Origin: Cytidiella melzeri
Lineage: Eukaryota > Basidiomycota > Agaricomycetes > Polyporales > Irpicaceae
Length of the DNA stretch: 19,104 nt
Direction of reading: 5' to 3'
Assembly: GCA_022592445.1 (NCBI GenBank)
Contig: JABYQR010000572.1
Span: 1 to 19,104, forward strand
The translations under genes were made by a program, and so were the position numbers. How positions within the stretch are numbered: the first letter of the stretch is position 1; each line of letters opens with the position of its first letter. The notes under the pieces are model-generated. The model had not been told where the DNA came from and did not search any database. It was given only the letters and a program-made list of their open reading frames with translations. Positions 7,323-15,372 of the stretch are shown here, piece after piece.

Positions 7323-9034
7323 TGCACCTGCACTGTTGTTTGGTCAACTGCAACCGTGATGGAAGCGTATCCTTTACATGGCGGCAGCTTGACAATAAAG
7401 TCTGTGGTGACGCTTTCCCACGGAGCATTGGGCGGATCTAGCGGATTGAGCGGGCCGCGTGGTGGGGCAGGGTACGTCTTGGTTCTTTGACAGGTGTCAC
7501 ACGTGTCTACGTAGTCATTGACAAAGCGTGTCATGCTAGGCCACCAGTAGTTCCGAGATAGTAACTCCAGTGTTTTGTACCTGCCCGGATGTCCGGCTGC
7601 GGGCAAGTCATGGTGTCTCCGAACTAATTCCTTTCGGATCTCGTCATCTTTAGGAACATAAACTTTTCCCCGGAACAGCAACAGTCCATTCTCCACGTTC
7701 CATTCTTCGAGTCCGCGGCTAAGAAGGCGAGGTCCGAGTTTCTTGACTTTGGCAAGTGCTTCTGCCACCTCAGTCTCTCGGAGGGAACATTCACGGATTC
7801 GTTTCAACAGATCTCTATCTGGCTGTATACTAGCTTGTCCATGTTGAGATGCAGCAGCTCGAAAGACCTCAGCTGCTAAGACTACTCGTGATAGATTGTC
7901 TTCTTCGTCTTTGACCTCATGTTGACCCAACCGTGACATGGAATCCGACTTTCCCATAGATTTCCCGGGCTTTGGAATGATCTCGAAGTTAAAGCGTGAG
8001 AGGAACAACAACCAACGTGCTTGACGACGTGTCAAGTTACGAGCTGTCTTCCAGTACTCGAGGTTCTTGTGGTCAGAGAAAATGGGAAATTTCTCTGGTA
8101 GTCCTTCCAGGTAATGACACCAGTCTTCAAGAGCTCGTACAATTGCCATGAGTTCACGGTCGTATATTTCATAGTTCCGTTCGGTCTCAGTCATGCCTTC
8201 AGACCGATAGGCTACTGGATGCCACGTGCCGTCTTTGGCTTGTTGCTCCAATACCCCTCCCATTGCATATCCGGATGCGTCCGTTTCCAAACGTGTGGGT
8301 CTATCAAAACTCCACATTGCCAACACCGGTGCTTCCACAAATTGTCGGCAGAGTTCATCAAACGCTGACTGCTCTTCAGAGCCCCATTTCCAAGGGACCT
8401 TGCCCGTAAGACAATCTAGAGGCTTACATATCTTTCCGAAGTCCTTGATGAATCTCCGGTAGAAGTTTGCAAACCCTCGAAATTGGCGGATATCGGAGAC
8501 GTTTTGTGGTACAGCCCACTCGGCCACTGCCTTTACTTTGACAGGGTCCATACGTAACTGATTGTGGCCAATGATAACACCAAGATACTCTGTCTCTGAA
8601 TGCTCAAATTCGCATTTCTCAGGCTTGAGAAACAGGTCATGCTGCCTGAGCCGTCTCAGAACTTCATGTACCACCGCACAATGTTCGGATATCTCCTTGA
8701 AATAGATGAGAATATCATCTAAGTAAACAGTGACCTTGCCCTCAGCAATGAGGTCAGCAAAGATGTCGTTCATCATGTTCTGGAACGTAGCCGGGGAATT
8801 GGTAAGGCTGAAGAACATGACTGTAGGTTTAAATAATTCCCGATTGGTGACAAATGCAGCTTTGTGTTCATCACCTTCCTTGATGCGGACATTATTGTAT
8901 CCCCATCTGGCGTCCAGCTTAGTGAAGAACTTAGCCCCTCTTAGCCTATCCATGAGTTCAGAAATTAATGGTAGTGGGTATCTGTTCTTGATGGTGACCT
9001 CGTTCAACTTTTGATAGTCCTGAACCGGGCGCAA
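7163..9034 (-). CDS. pol: Gypsy pol core: reverse transcriptase, RNase H, integrase (623-codon open frame)
   Basis: This is the longest open frame in the window. Residue numbers count from the first codon of the frame, which is not a true start. RT: KLDARWGYN with D41; MFFSLTNSPATFQ near 73-85 (commonly MFFGL or MPFGL, so Gly is Ser here); YLDD at 104-107. RNase H: D253 (ETDASGYAMGG), E295, D322, D365. Integrase: HHCC zinc finger H476, H483, C513, C516 with YWWPSM between; D546 (TTDF) and D606 (ISDRG). All visible catalytic acids are kept. It should be fused to protease upstream, but an A7 run near 9045-9051 puts the upstream part out of frame, and a frameshift near 7205 cuts off the last integrase Glu. 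It would copy element RNA into DNA and integrate it. Confidence 0.93.
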   Translation of the reverse strand: MRPVQDYQKLNEVTIKNRYPLPLISELMDRLRGAKFFTKLDARWGYNNVRIKEGDEHKAAFVTNRELFKPTVMFFSLTNSPATFQNMMNDIFADLIAEGKVTVYLDDILIYFKEISEHCAVVHEVLRRLRQHDLFLKPEKCEFEHSETEYLGVIIGHNQLRMDPVKVKAVAEWAVPQNVSDIRQFRGFANFYRRFIKDFGKICKPLDCLTGKVPWKWGSEEQSAFDELCRQFVEAPVLAMWSFDRPTRLETDASGYAMGGVLEQQAKDGTWHPVAYRSEGMTETERNYEIYDRELMAIVRALEDWCHYLEGLPEKFPIFSDHKNLEYWKTARNLTRRQARWLLFLSRFNFEIIPKPGKSMGKSDSMSRLGQHEVKDEEDNLSRVVLAAEVFRAAASQHGQASIQPDRDLLKRIRECSLRETEVAEALAKVKKLGPRLLSRGLEEWNVENGLLLFRGKVYVPKDDEIRKELVRRHHDLPAAGHPGRYKTLELLSRNYWWPSMTRFVNDYVDTCDTCQRTKTYPAPPRGPLNPLDPPNAPWESVTTDFIVKLPPCKGYASITVAVDQTTVQVHCYPSRESMKTPEHVQDYIANVFRLHGVPRQMISDRGSVFASSSFVLSTMHSE

Positions 9035-9446
9035 CTTTCCGTCCTTTTTTTGACGAAGAAGAAAGGTGACGTCATTGGAGATTTTGACAGTCGGATGTAC
9101 CCTTTCTCTAGGTTCTCCTGGATGAACCTGTCAAGTTCTTCTTGCTCAGGATGCGACAGCGGATAAACCTTTGCATGGAATCCTTTTGCTTCCAGATTCA
9201 ATTCAATTGCATGGTCGTACGACTTGTGTTCTGGAAGTCGTTGAGATTCCGTCTCAGAAAAGATATGAGCATGTTGACGGTATTGTTCAGGTACCATCTC
9301 CCAAACGTTTTGACTGGTTTGACCCTGTTCTCGATCTCAGCTAATTCACTAGAGTATGTGTATCCTGCTAGAGTGAACAAGTGTTCGCCTTCCGTACAAT
9401 AGGTGTGGATGTGTACGAAGAATGTGTCGGGGAGTTCCTTTTCCAC
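9004..9446 (-). pseudogene. pol: Gypsy protease-RT linker and RT N-terminus, two frames
   Basis: Frame one (9446-about 9305) reads FFVHIHTYCTEGEHLFTLAGYTYSSELAE. Frame two (9297-about 9045) reads VPEQYRQHAHIFSETESQRLPEHKSYDHAIEL, then PLSHPEQEELDRFIQENLEKGYIRLSKSPMTSPFFFVKK. These are the standard blocks before the Gypsy RT palm: the E..RLPEH..YDHAI linker and the RT fingers. One shift near 9305 joins the two frames. A second, in the homopolymer at 9045-9051, joins them to the pol core. Confidence 0.85.
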
Positions 9447-9488
9447 CGAGCTGAGTAGTGGCCTGCGCCTGTAACTTTGGTGATTTGG

Positions 9489-9745
9489 CTACATCCAAAC
9501 TTCCTGAACCTTCCGTGATCTCCTCGAATCTTCTTCATCCTCTTCCGTATCCACCGGCAAGTACGGAAGTTGTTCCACAGCTTTCCATAATCCTGGGATC
9601 CTCTTCTTCCGTTTAGGCTCAGCTGTTCTCTTAGCTGCAACCTCCTTCGCTTCATCAACCCGTTGCCTGGGTTTACATGCATCAGGACATCCATCCATCC
9701 TGATGATGCCTTCGTACCAATCAATGGGGGGTTATGATACCGCAA
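9489..9745 (-). pseudogene. pol: Gypsy pol linker, Lys/Glu-rich
   Basis: The minus-strand frame 9698-9489 reads MDGCPDACKPRQRVDEAKEVAAKRT followed by a charged stretch with PYLPVDTEEDEEDSRR. It lies between the protease and the RT linker, where Gypsy polyproteins of fungi often carry a low-complexity charged spacer. No catalytic motif is present. It is out of frame with both neighbours, and its status as coding rests on position and composition. Confidence 0.5.
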
Positions 9746-9769
9746 CCAATCATTCCTATAATTACATCT

Positions 9770-10120
9770 TCGGGTCCAATATCAGTGACCGTGAAGATGG
9801 TCCTCTCCTCGTCGTCCCTATCCTCATATTGAGAATGGCAACTTTGTCAATATCCCCGTCTCGATTTGGGGTTCCGTCTATGTTGTACACCGGAATGGGT
9901 TGTTTCAACTTCCGGTTCTGATATGATGCTCTCGAACAAACCGTTTATGAATGAATAGTGTCGAGGCTCCACTATCAATCATTGCTGCACTTCTTTAGAT
10001 CTCCGTACTCCTGAGACCGTGATAGGTACGTGAAAATGTTCTGATTCAGAACCAGTCTCTACTACATCAGATGCGAGTGCGGAAAATCTATTGTTACATG
10101 GTATACGTGGGGCGCGTGCT
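9770..10120 (-). pseudogene. pol: Gypsy aspartic protease, frameshifted
   Basis: AMIDSGASTLFIHKRFVREH is read from about 9988, with the catalytic DSG at 9977-9969. After a TGA at 9906-9904 the protein continues one frame over as RKLKQPIPVYNIDGTPNRDG and DIDKVAILNMR, the second half of a retropepsin fold (flap and beta strands). Upstream, NNRFSALASDVVETGSESEHFHVPITVSGVRRSKEV (10110-9995) is the usual gag-pol junction peptide, in yet another frame. The protease would mature the Gag-Pol polyprotein. This copy cannot make it intact. Confidence 0.8.
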
Positions 10121-10176
10121 TGCGCAGCTCGAATCATGGCCCGAATCAAAAACCCTCCTCCAATCTCTTCTTGAGG

Positions 10177-11204
10177 TCAGCGTTCTCGGCCCTCAACTTC
10201 TCCAATTCCCCTAGCACGGCATTGAGTGTCACTTCCGACACTCCAAAGAGCTCGACGCTTCTTCCTTCTCAGGCTTCTTTTCTTCGGCCCGAGAATAAGG
10301 TACTTCTCCATTGGTAGCAGCCACACGAGTCCCTCGAGGTGGTGGGCGTGGAACTGCCGGTTTGGTGCACGTGCGTGCAATGTGACTAGGGTCGGTGGTA
10401 ATTTCTTGGCAGTTGTAACACCGCCAACCTTGTTGCATTTTGGAGGCATCGACCTCCATGGGAACCGGACCGTTGGAAGGACGGGGAACCGGAGTAAACC
10501 TGGGCTGAGACTGGGTGGGTCTCGACGTAGTTGACGGGGAACAGACAGAGTTTTCTTTTCCGTTGTCTCCCTGATGCGGGCGTATGCAGCTGCCATTTTC
10601 AGGGACCTATCAATCCAGCCTTCGTAATTGGCCGGAGGTGCTTCAGCTGTTGCCAGCCGCCCATAGATGTATTCAGGGAGACCCTTGATGAACCGGATCT
10701 CCTTGTCCTTGTCGCTTAACCCATTGATGCGTCCTACGTAGGATTGGAAATTGGTGACGTAAGTACCTACGTCACGCGCATTCTTCTCCTTTTTCTCTGC
10801 TCCACAGAGCTTCTCCAACTCACGGATAGCAGTATCTTTGGGCGTTGCATCACCAAAGTACTTCTTGAGCTCAGTCTTAAACTTGGCCCATGTATCGAGG
10901 TTGGCCGGCAAATCACCGTTGTGATCAGCCATATGGTCCATGACTGGTATTGCCCATTGGGCAGCCTTCTCTGACAACCGGTAGATTGCTGTCAGGACCT
11001 TGGTTTTTTCATTGGTAATACTGGCGGTCACCCAGTAAGCCTCGCATTGTGACAGGAACCGCTCTAAGTCGCGGCCATGTTGCCCTTGTATCTATCGGGC
11101 TTAGAGTCGTTATTGTTGACTGTGACTTGCGGTCTCGGCACTGCTTGCGCAACTGCAGCTACAATGGCTGCAATCAAGGCAGGATCAACCGCGGGTGTTG
11201 TCAT
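10177..11204 (-). pseudogene. gag: Gypsy gag with non-canonical zinc knuckle
   Basis: The ATG at 11204-11202 opens MTTPAVDPALIAAIVAAVAQ, followed by NNNDSKPDRYKG. A frameshift near 11075 leads to DLERFLSQCEAYW and then the frame 11031-about 10540, which carries the retrotransposon gag core (W..FK.ELKKYFGD..PKDTAIRELEKL, YVTNFQSYVGRINGLSDKDKEIRFIKGLPEYI). A second shift near 10540 leads to a Pro/Ser-rich linker, MEVDASKMQQGWR, and a zinc knuckle C-Y-N-C-(8)-H-(4)-C at about 10422-10369. The normal knuckle is CX2CX4HX4C, so there are four extra residues between Cys2 and His. The protein is the particle shell and RNA-binding unit. The gag start overlaps the stop of the upstream frame as ATGA. 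Confidence 0.85.
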
Positions 11205-12407
11205 TGTGATAGGGGAAACGGTTTGAATGGGTAGAGTTTCTGGTATAACCTCGGGGGTGACAGGAGCAGTGATGGGGTCGGGAATAATGGGGGTGACGTC
11301 TGGTGAAACCGGTGGGTTTCCGGTACAACTAAACTGGTATCAACTTCGACTTCTTCAGGAACTCCGACAGTCAACAGAATTTGACTGTTATCACAGGGTA
11401 CGTAACCGGAGTATCGTTGTCCTTGCCTGAAATGACAAGATACCACAAACTTTTGACTTCGGTTTGGACACGGCTGCTGTTTGCAGACTTCGATATACAC
11501 GTGATCCTCTTCGTTATTGTGACAGTCCAGACGATCGTCGGGATCAAAGACGTGGAAAAGATTATCGCACTCAATGATTGCTATCTACTACAAAGGGAGT
11601 TTCTCAAAATATCCTCCGTCTGCTACAAATGCAACTCGACTTGTGACCTCTGTCAACCTCTTGCGCAGTTGTGTGAAGTTGATTTGTCCTACTGACTGCA
11701 GGCCCCAATTCAGTGCTTTGAGCTGGGCAGGCGTGCGGGTGGAGAGTACTTCCTCCGTATGCTCTGTGAGGTACAGAAGTTTGTCATTGAGTAGCAGGAC
11801 TGATTTGACCTGTGAGTCGTTGCGGTTACGGGTAAGCTCGATCAGAATCCTGAGGTGTCTGGTGGTGGCCTCGATCTTCGGCTTGAAATGCCGACTTGGT
11901 CCTTGATCGAGAACTTATGGATGTCGAGTGTCACTGGTTTCTGCGCGTCCGGTCGAGGTGGTGCGGGTGCCCGGGAGATGCGATCCTTGAGAGACGGTTT
12001 CTCAATACAGTCGGCGAGAGTTTGCGTACGTTCGGCGCATGTACGTTCCTTGATAGACTTGTTGTCACGAGCAAACTTTTTGTGGTTGAAGTGTGGGAGT
12101 CTAGTACCGAGAGGATGGTAGTGAGGACAGCGTGAGACGTACGAGACGATGGCTTCAAGGTCCTTCTCTGTGTAGAGATGGGGACGACCTTGTTTGCGCA
12201 GTTCTTGTCAAGCCTCGAAGAAAGACTTGGGTACGTTACGACGGATGCGTACGTCTTTTGGCACTACAACCACGACGTGAGAAGGAAGATCAAGGGTCCG
12301 GGCCAATACAACGTACTGGTAAACCGGGGGGACTAAACTTTTAAAAACTTTGGGAAGGAAAATGTGCGGTTGCGCGACGTCCAGGCGAGCGTGCAGAGAT
12401 TCTACCT
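11201..12407 (-). pseudogene. Unrecognised coding region between Gypsy 5' LTR and gag
   Basis: About 400 codons of protein-like sequence are readable with few breaks: one TGA (12210-12208), one frameshift near 11893 and a TAG-TAG pair (11590-11585). The N-terminal part reads VESLHARLDVAQPHIFLPK. Later come DLEAIVSYVSRCPHYHPLGT, SIKERTCAERTQTLADCIEK, TTRHLRILIELTRNRNDSQV and QSVGQINFTQLRKRLTEVTS. The C-terminal part (11584-11393) is Cys/His-rich, with six Cys and four His in about 60 residues (Cys at positions 6, 21, 34, 39, 50, 64 of that segment), suggesting metal binding or disulfides. I recognise no family, and no ATG is visible at the start. It may be a separate leader ORF or an N-terminal extension of gag: a Pro/Thr-rich sequence in the gag frame also runs upstream of the gag ATG to about 11330. 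Confidence 0.6.
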
Positions 12408-12409
12408 AA

Positions 12410-12922
12410 TGTCAAGAACACAACCAAACTCTATGAAGAGCGAGGAAGTGACAACGGGGATGGAGGAACGACAAGCAAACTTGCGTGGACGATGACGACA
12501 GGGAAGATGATGATGATGAGGGAGAGACAACAACGAGGGAGTAGCTAACGATGAGCTAAAGACCAGGATATATTAGTACAGTGATAGACCTAGTACAATG
12601 TGGATGTCACCTAAAGACCAGGAGGTAGAATCTGAGGTCTTTAGGGAGCTACAGGGTAGGTTTATATACATCTCAGACAAGGACCCCTGGTACCGGGTCT
12701 GTACTCCTAACACTGCCGTGGGAACGTATGGTGTGCTATTGTCATGGATGGCCTGACTAGCCCTTAATTTTCGCAATTTACCTCTTGTTTTTATCTGTAG
12801 AACTCCGGGCTGCAGCTCAGTTGCAACCTTCTCTGCATACACTCCCTTTTCACGTCTATTAAGCGCCCGTATCACGTGGCTTAGACGCTCCACACGGTCA
12901 CATTACTTGCTACTACGTCACA
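12410..12922 (-). repeat. Gypsy 5' LTR
   Basis: On the minus strand it starts at TGTGACGTAG (12922) or TGTGACCGTG (12902) and ends ...TTCTTGACA at 12410, directly before coding-like sequence. It is 493-513 bp with TGT...ACA ends. A TATATAAA promoter motif lies at 12670-12663, followed by pyrimidine-rich U5 sequence with CATCATCATC near 12515. The partner 3' LTR is not in the window, so the exact start cannot be fixed by comparison. No clear TGG-starting primer-binding site follows immediately. Confidence 0.65.
12556..12610 (-). other. Intron-like module in Gypsy LTR, flanked by a direct repeat
   Basis: On the minus strand, CTGGTCTTTAG directly precedes GTGACATCC (possible 5' splice site at 12610). 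The segment contains TACTAAT (12578-12572, CTRAY-type branch point) and ends with a second CTGGTCTTTAG (3' splice site at 12556). The predicted size is 55 nt, typical for basidiomycete introns. The 5' site GTGACA is weak. The same arrangement is seen in the LTR at 13295-13382. Confidence 0.4.
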
Positions 12923-12928
12923 CTGGCA

Positions 12929-13427
12929 TGTGACTTAGCTTAAGTAAGACCACATGGCTACAAGCACATGGCTCAGCCCATAGCTAGGGTTTGACGTCAT
13001 AGATACTGTCCACATGGGCTCCTTATTGTTCTTTCCTTATTGTTCTCTTTATGGAAGGATGTTCTCACAGGTGTGGGAATGGAATACAATAGTTGGTCTC
13101 CTTTTAGATAGATTCTCTCACGGGTAGAGTTCTTGGCAAGGTCTAGACAATAGCTATTGTTCTCCTTTAGGTAGTTCTTTTGTTCTTCGTTCACATGGCT
13201 TCTTGCAAAGCCTGCCCTCAACATGGTCTGTGCGCAGGTCCCTGAAGTCTATATATACTGCTGCATGTACGCTCCTAGCCCCCCATCTCGACCTCTTGGT
13301 CTTTACTGGGCTAGGTAAGCAAACCCCCTCTGTACTACATAGCTGGTAGTACCCAATACTAACTTGGTCTTTACTGGGCTAGATAACTTGTATAAAGTCT
13401 GATAGCTGGTGAGAGCACTGTGCTACA
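12929..13427 (+). repeat. LTR-like sequence related in plan to the Gypsy LTR (solo or partial)
   Basis: It begins TGTGACTTAG six bases from the Gypsy LTR start, in the opposite orientation. It has a TATATATA box at 13250-13257, a downstream repeated CTTGGTCTTTACTGGGCTAG with an intron-like module, and a possible end ...GTGCTACA at 13427. Direct repeats of CACATGGCT (12951, 12965, 13192) and CTTATTGTTCT (13022, 13037) lie in the upstream part. No internal retroelement coding sequence follows, so a solo or truncated LTR is most likely. The 3' end is uncertain, and no target duplication could be matched. Confidence 0.45.
13295..13382 (+). other. Direct repeat pair enclosing a strong intron-like module
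   Basis: CTTGGTCTTTACTGGGCTAG occurs at 13295-13314 and identically at 13363-13382. The first copy is followed by GTAAGC (13315). The segment carries a perfect TACTAAC branch motif (13357-13363) and ends in CTAG (13382). The predicted intron is 13315-13382, 68 nt, located just downstream of the TATA box, so it would fall in the transcribed leader. Confidence 0.5.
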
Positions 13428-13607
13428 CGCCTGCCACCACCTCCTCGTCGATATCCACTTCGTGTCCCTGTCTGTCACGTCGAGCCTTGTCTCCGTGTCA
13501 GCTATGGTGCGATGTTCTACAATGTTCCACAATGTTCCAGCATCTTCTATGATCATGTGACCAGTCTGTCACATGCACTTGATTACATGCAGTAGCCATG
13601 TACCATC

Positions 13608-13652
13608 GATAAGATAAGATAAGGAAAATAAAAGGAAAAGAAAGGAAAAAGT
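13608..13652 (+). repeat. Purine-rich low-complexity tract
   Basis: A run of GATAAGATAAGATAAGG is followed by AAAATAAAAGG and GAAAAGAAAGG repeats, almost only A and G. It is low-complexity sequence between the LTR-like region and the dispersed repeat. Just upstream, ACAATGTTCC is tandemly repeated near 13519-13538. No gene is seen in 13430-13670. Confidence 0.7.
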
Positions 13653-13670
13653 ATGCATGTTCGTGACATG

Positions 13671-13806
13671 ATACACCATTGGATAGCCCTATCTTGTGGC
13701 AACATCCCAGTACAAACATCCTGTCAATTGAAGTGGAATTGAGCAAGTTATGGCCAGTCTACTGAAAAAAGTCACTCATACTCAGATTCAAACTCCACTT
13801 TTGCTG
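13671..13806 (+). repeat. Dispersed repeat, copy A
   Basis: It starts ACCATTGGATAGCCCTATC and contains CAAACATCCTGTCAATTGAA, GAGCAAGTTATGGCCAGTCT and CAGATTCAAACTCCACT. It matches copy B (18449-18584) in the same orientation, with only scattered substitutions and no large gaps. I see no terminal inverted repeats or coding function. It is probably a fragment of an interspersed element. Confidence 0.85.
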
Positions 13807-15372
13807 GCATATGATGTCAAGTTATGGTCAGGTACATGTACAGCTAGTCTTGGTCCCAGACATTATGCAGGGTCACCCTAATTGGGTAGGAGTTTTGAGA
13901 AAAAAAGGCGCTCTCCCTCCTATAACGTCTGGTGACTCTTGTAGAGCCCAGTGTAGGTCAATCCCTAAATTAGTACGCAGAGGCTTGTATCACGTCCTCT
14001 CCCTTTGCTCTACCTCATCCCTGCAATGTTATTATGCGCTAGTATGAATCTCATGAATTCCCTTTCTATTGACAGCTCTGATTTGTCCTGCTCCACCTAT
14101 CTCATTGTTTCCCCAAAGCGTTGAATTTTGTCACAAGCAATTGACCCACACCCCCCTATACAAAAACACCAGACGTCTAGGCAGGCACAGATCTCTTTTT
14201 TTGCAATCAAAGTGCCTATATTAGGCAACCTCTCAAACTGCCAGGTTTGTGCTGCCCCCTTGCCTCCTAGACATCTGGGACCAAGACTAATGTACAGCAA
14301 TCTACAAACATTGCTTGCTTTCTGAACAAGGAATACAATTAGAACACATGCCACAAAAATTATTGGCTCTGAGCAAGAATTACCAGCACTTTGGAAGCTA
14401 AAAAAACATTCACAACTCCTACATTCTTGGACAATGTAAATTTCTGGTTGCATCAGCAGTGAGCACTGCATCTGATTGTTCCACAAAATTTCAGAACCAT
14501 TAGTTGCTCTCTAAGCAGGAGTTACAATCAGAACATGCAGCCTGTGGCAGTTTCAATGGGGATGAGGCAGTTCAGACATCAACAGGACACATGTAACATG
14601 TTCAGGAAGTTTATTTGATGAGACACCCTCAAACCTTTCATTCTTGAAGCAAGTAATTTTCTGGCATCAGCAGTGAACACTGCAAAAGATTAATCATAAG
14701 ATATATGAAGCCCCTTGCTACCATTGGTGACTAATGTATGGCTCCTTTTCCTGAAACTAAACTTATCAATTGGAGTACAGTCACTTCATCCCAGATCAAG
14801 TTGCTTATCAAAGGTGTCACCAATAGCAAATGCCCTTACTCCAGTCAATATTCATAACCAGATTACTGGGCAAGATTCTTACCAGGAACAAGGTTGTTTA
14901 CTGAGGTTCTTCTTGATACCAAAGTCACTGGTTCAAGTGACTATTTCAGGCTTATATGGCTTATTCAATTTGCTATTAGTAACATAATCAGTTGTAACCC
15001 TTGCTCCCGCAGTTTACACAAATTGTATCTAGATCATTTGATGTAGTTTAACACCGTTACAAGGAAGACACACTTCAAACAACCTTTATCTCTACGCTCT
15101 ACTCCACAAACTTGTTTTCCTTCTGTACTCACACCTGTTGTTTCACTTCAAACAATACAGCACAGTCCTTCTCCTTTCCTGAATGATTGCATGCTCCAGT
15201 AAAACAAACCACCCACTTACTATACATTCCTCATCAAAGAAGCTATTCACAACAAAATGACTTAGTCAAGCTGCTACCAGCAGCAAGTTTACTTACAAAT
15301 CTGGCTCAAAAAGAAATATCTCATTCAATCTTTGGGAATTGTACTTGCTGCTTGCTGGCCTTGCTAACACTA
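13807..15372. other. Gene-free AT-rich, CpG-depleted interval
   Basis: No credible coding frame, RNA gene or intact transposon was found here. The interval holds an imperfect inverted repeat (CCAGACGTCTAGG at 14169-14181 against CCTAGACATCTGG at 14266-14278) and a diverged tandem duplication (14311-14691). There is not a single CpG between 14176 and 15007. It looks like old, heavily mutated repeat DNA. Confidence 0.7.
14311..14691 (+). repeat. Diverged tandem duplication, units about 170-190 bp
   Basis: Unit 1 (14311-14477) and unit 2 (14504-14691) share the same ordered blocks: TTGCTY...TAAGCAGG or AACAAGG, TACAATYAGAACA, CATTCTTG, TTTCTGG, and GCATCAGCAGTGARCACTGCA. Spacing between blocks differs slightly, so the units are old. 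A short echo of the last block (TTGCATCAGCACTGCA) occurs at 16108. Confidence 0.65.

Larger units (their letters stand above)
6776..12922 (-). mobile_element. Ty3/Gypsy LTR retrotransposon, 3' end removed by Copia-2 insertion
   Basis: Read on the minus strand: 5' LTR (about 12922-12410), unrecognised leader coding region (12407-11201), gag (11204-10180), protease (about 9988-9770), linker, RT, RNase H and integrase (9446-6781). RT before integrase is the Gypsy order. The element stops in the integrase C-terminus at FKVGDK, exactly where the Copia-2 LTR ends, so the last part of pol and the 3' LTR must be elsewhere (predicted left of the window). Frameshifts or stops occur near 12208, 11893, 11587, 11075, 10540, 9910, 9305, 9045, 7205 and 6828. 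The core enzymatic motifs are nevertheless well preserved. Confidence 0.9.

Noticed and set aside
8114..9402. Plus-strand frames opposite the Gypsy RT
   Set aside because: The minus strand carries the full set of RT, RNase H and integrase motifs; the plus frames have none.
11227..12344. Plus-strand open frames over the Gypsy leader and gag
   Set aside because: They are antisense shadows; the minus strand shows better protein-like reading, Cys/His clustering and continuity with gag.
12360..12409. Primer-binding site after the Gypsy 5' LTR
   Set aside because: No sequence starting TGG directly follows the LTR end; a TGGACGTCGCGC about 28 bases on is too distant to call.
14169..14278. Small MITE from the CCAGACGTCTAGG / CCTAGACATCTGG inverted repeat
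   Set aside because: Arms are short and imperfect and no target duplication is visible, so it stays a note only.
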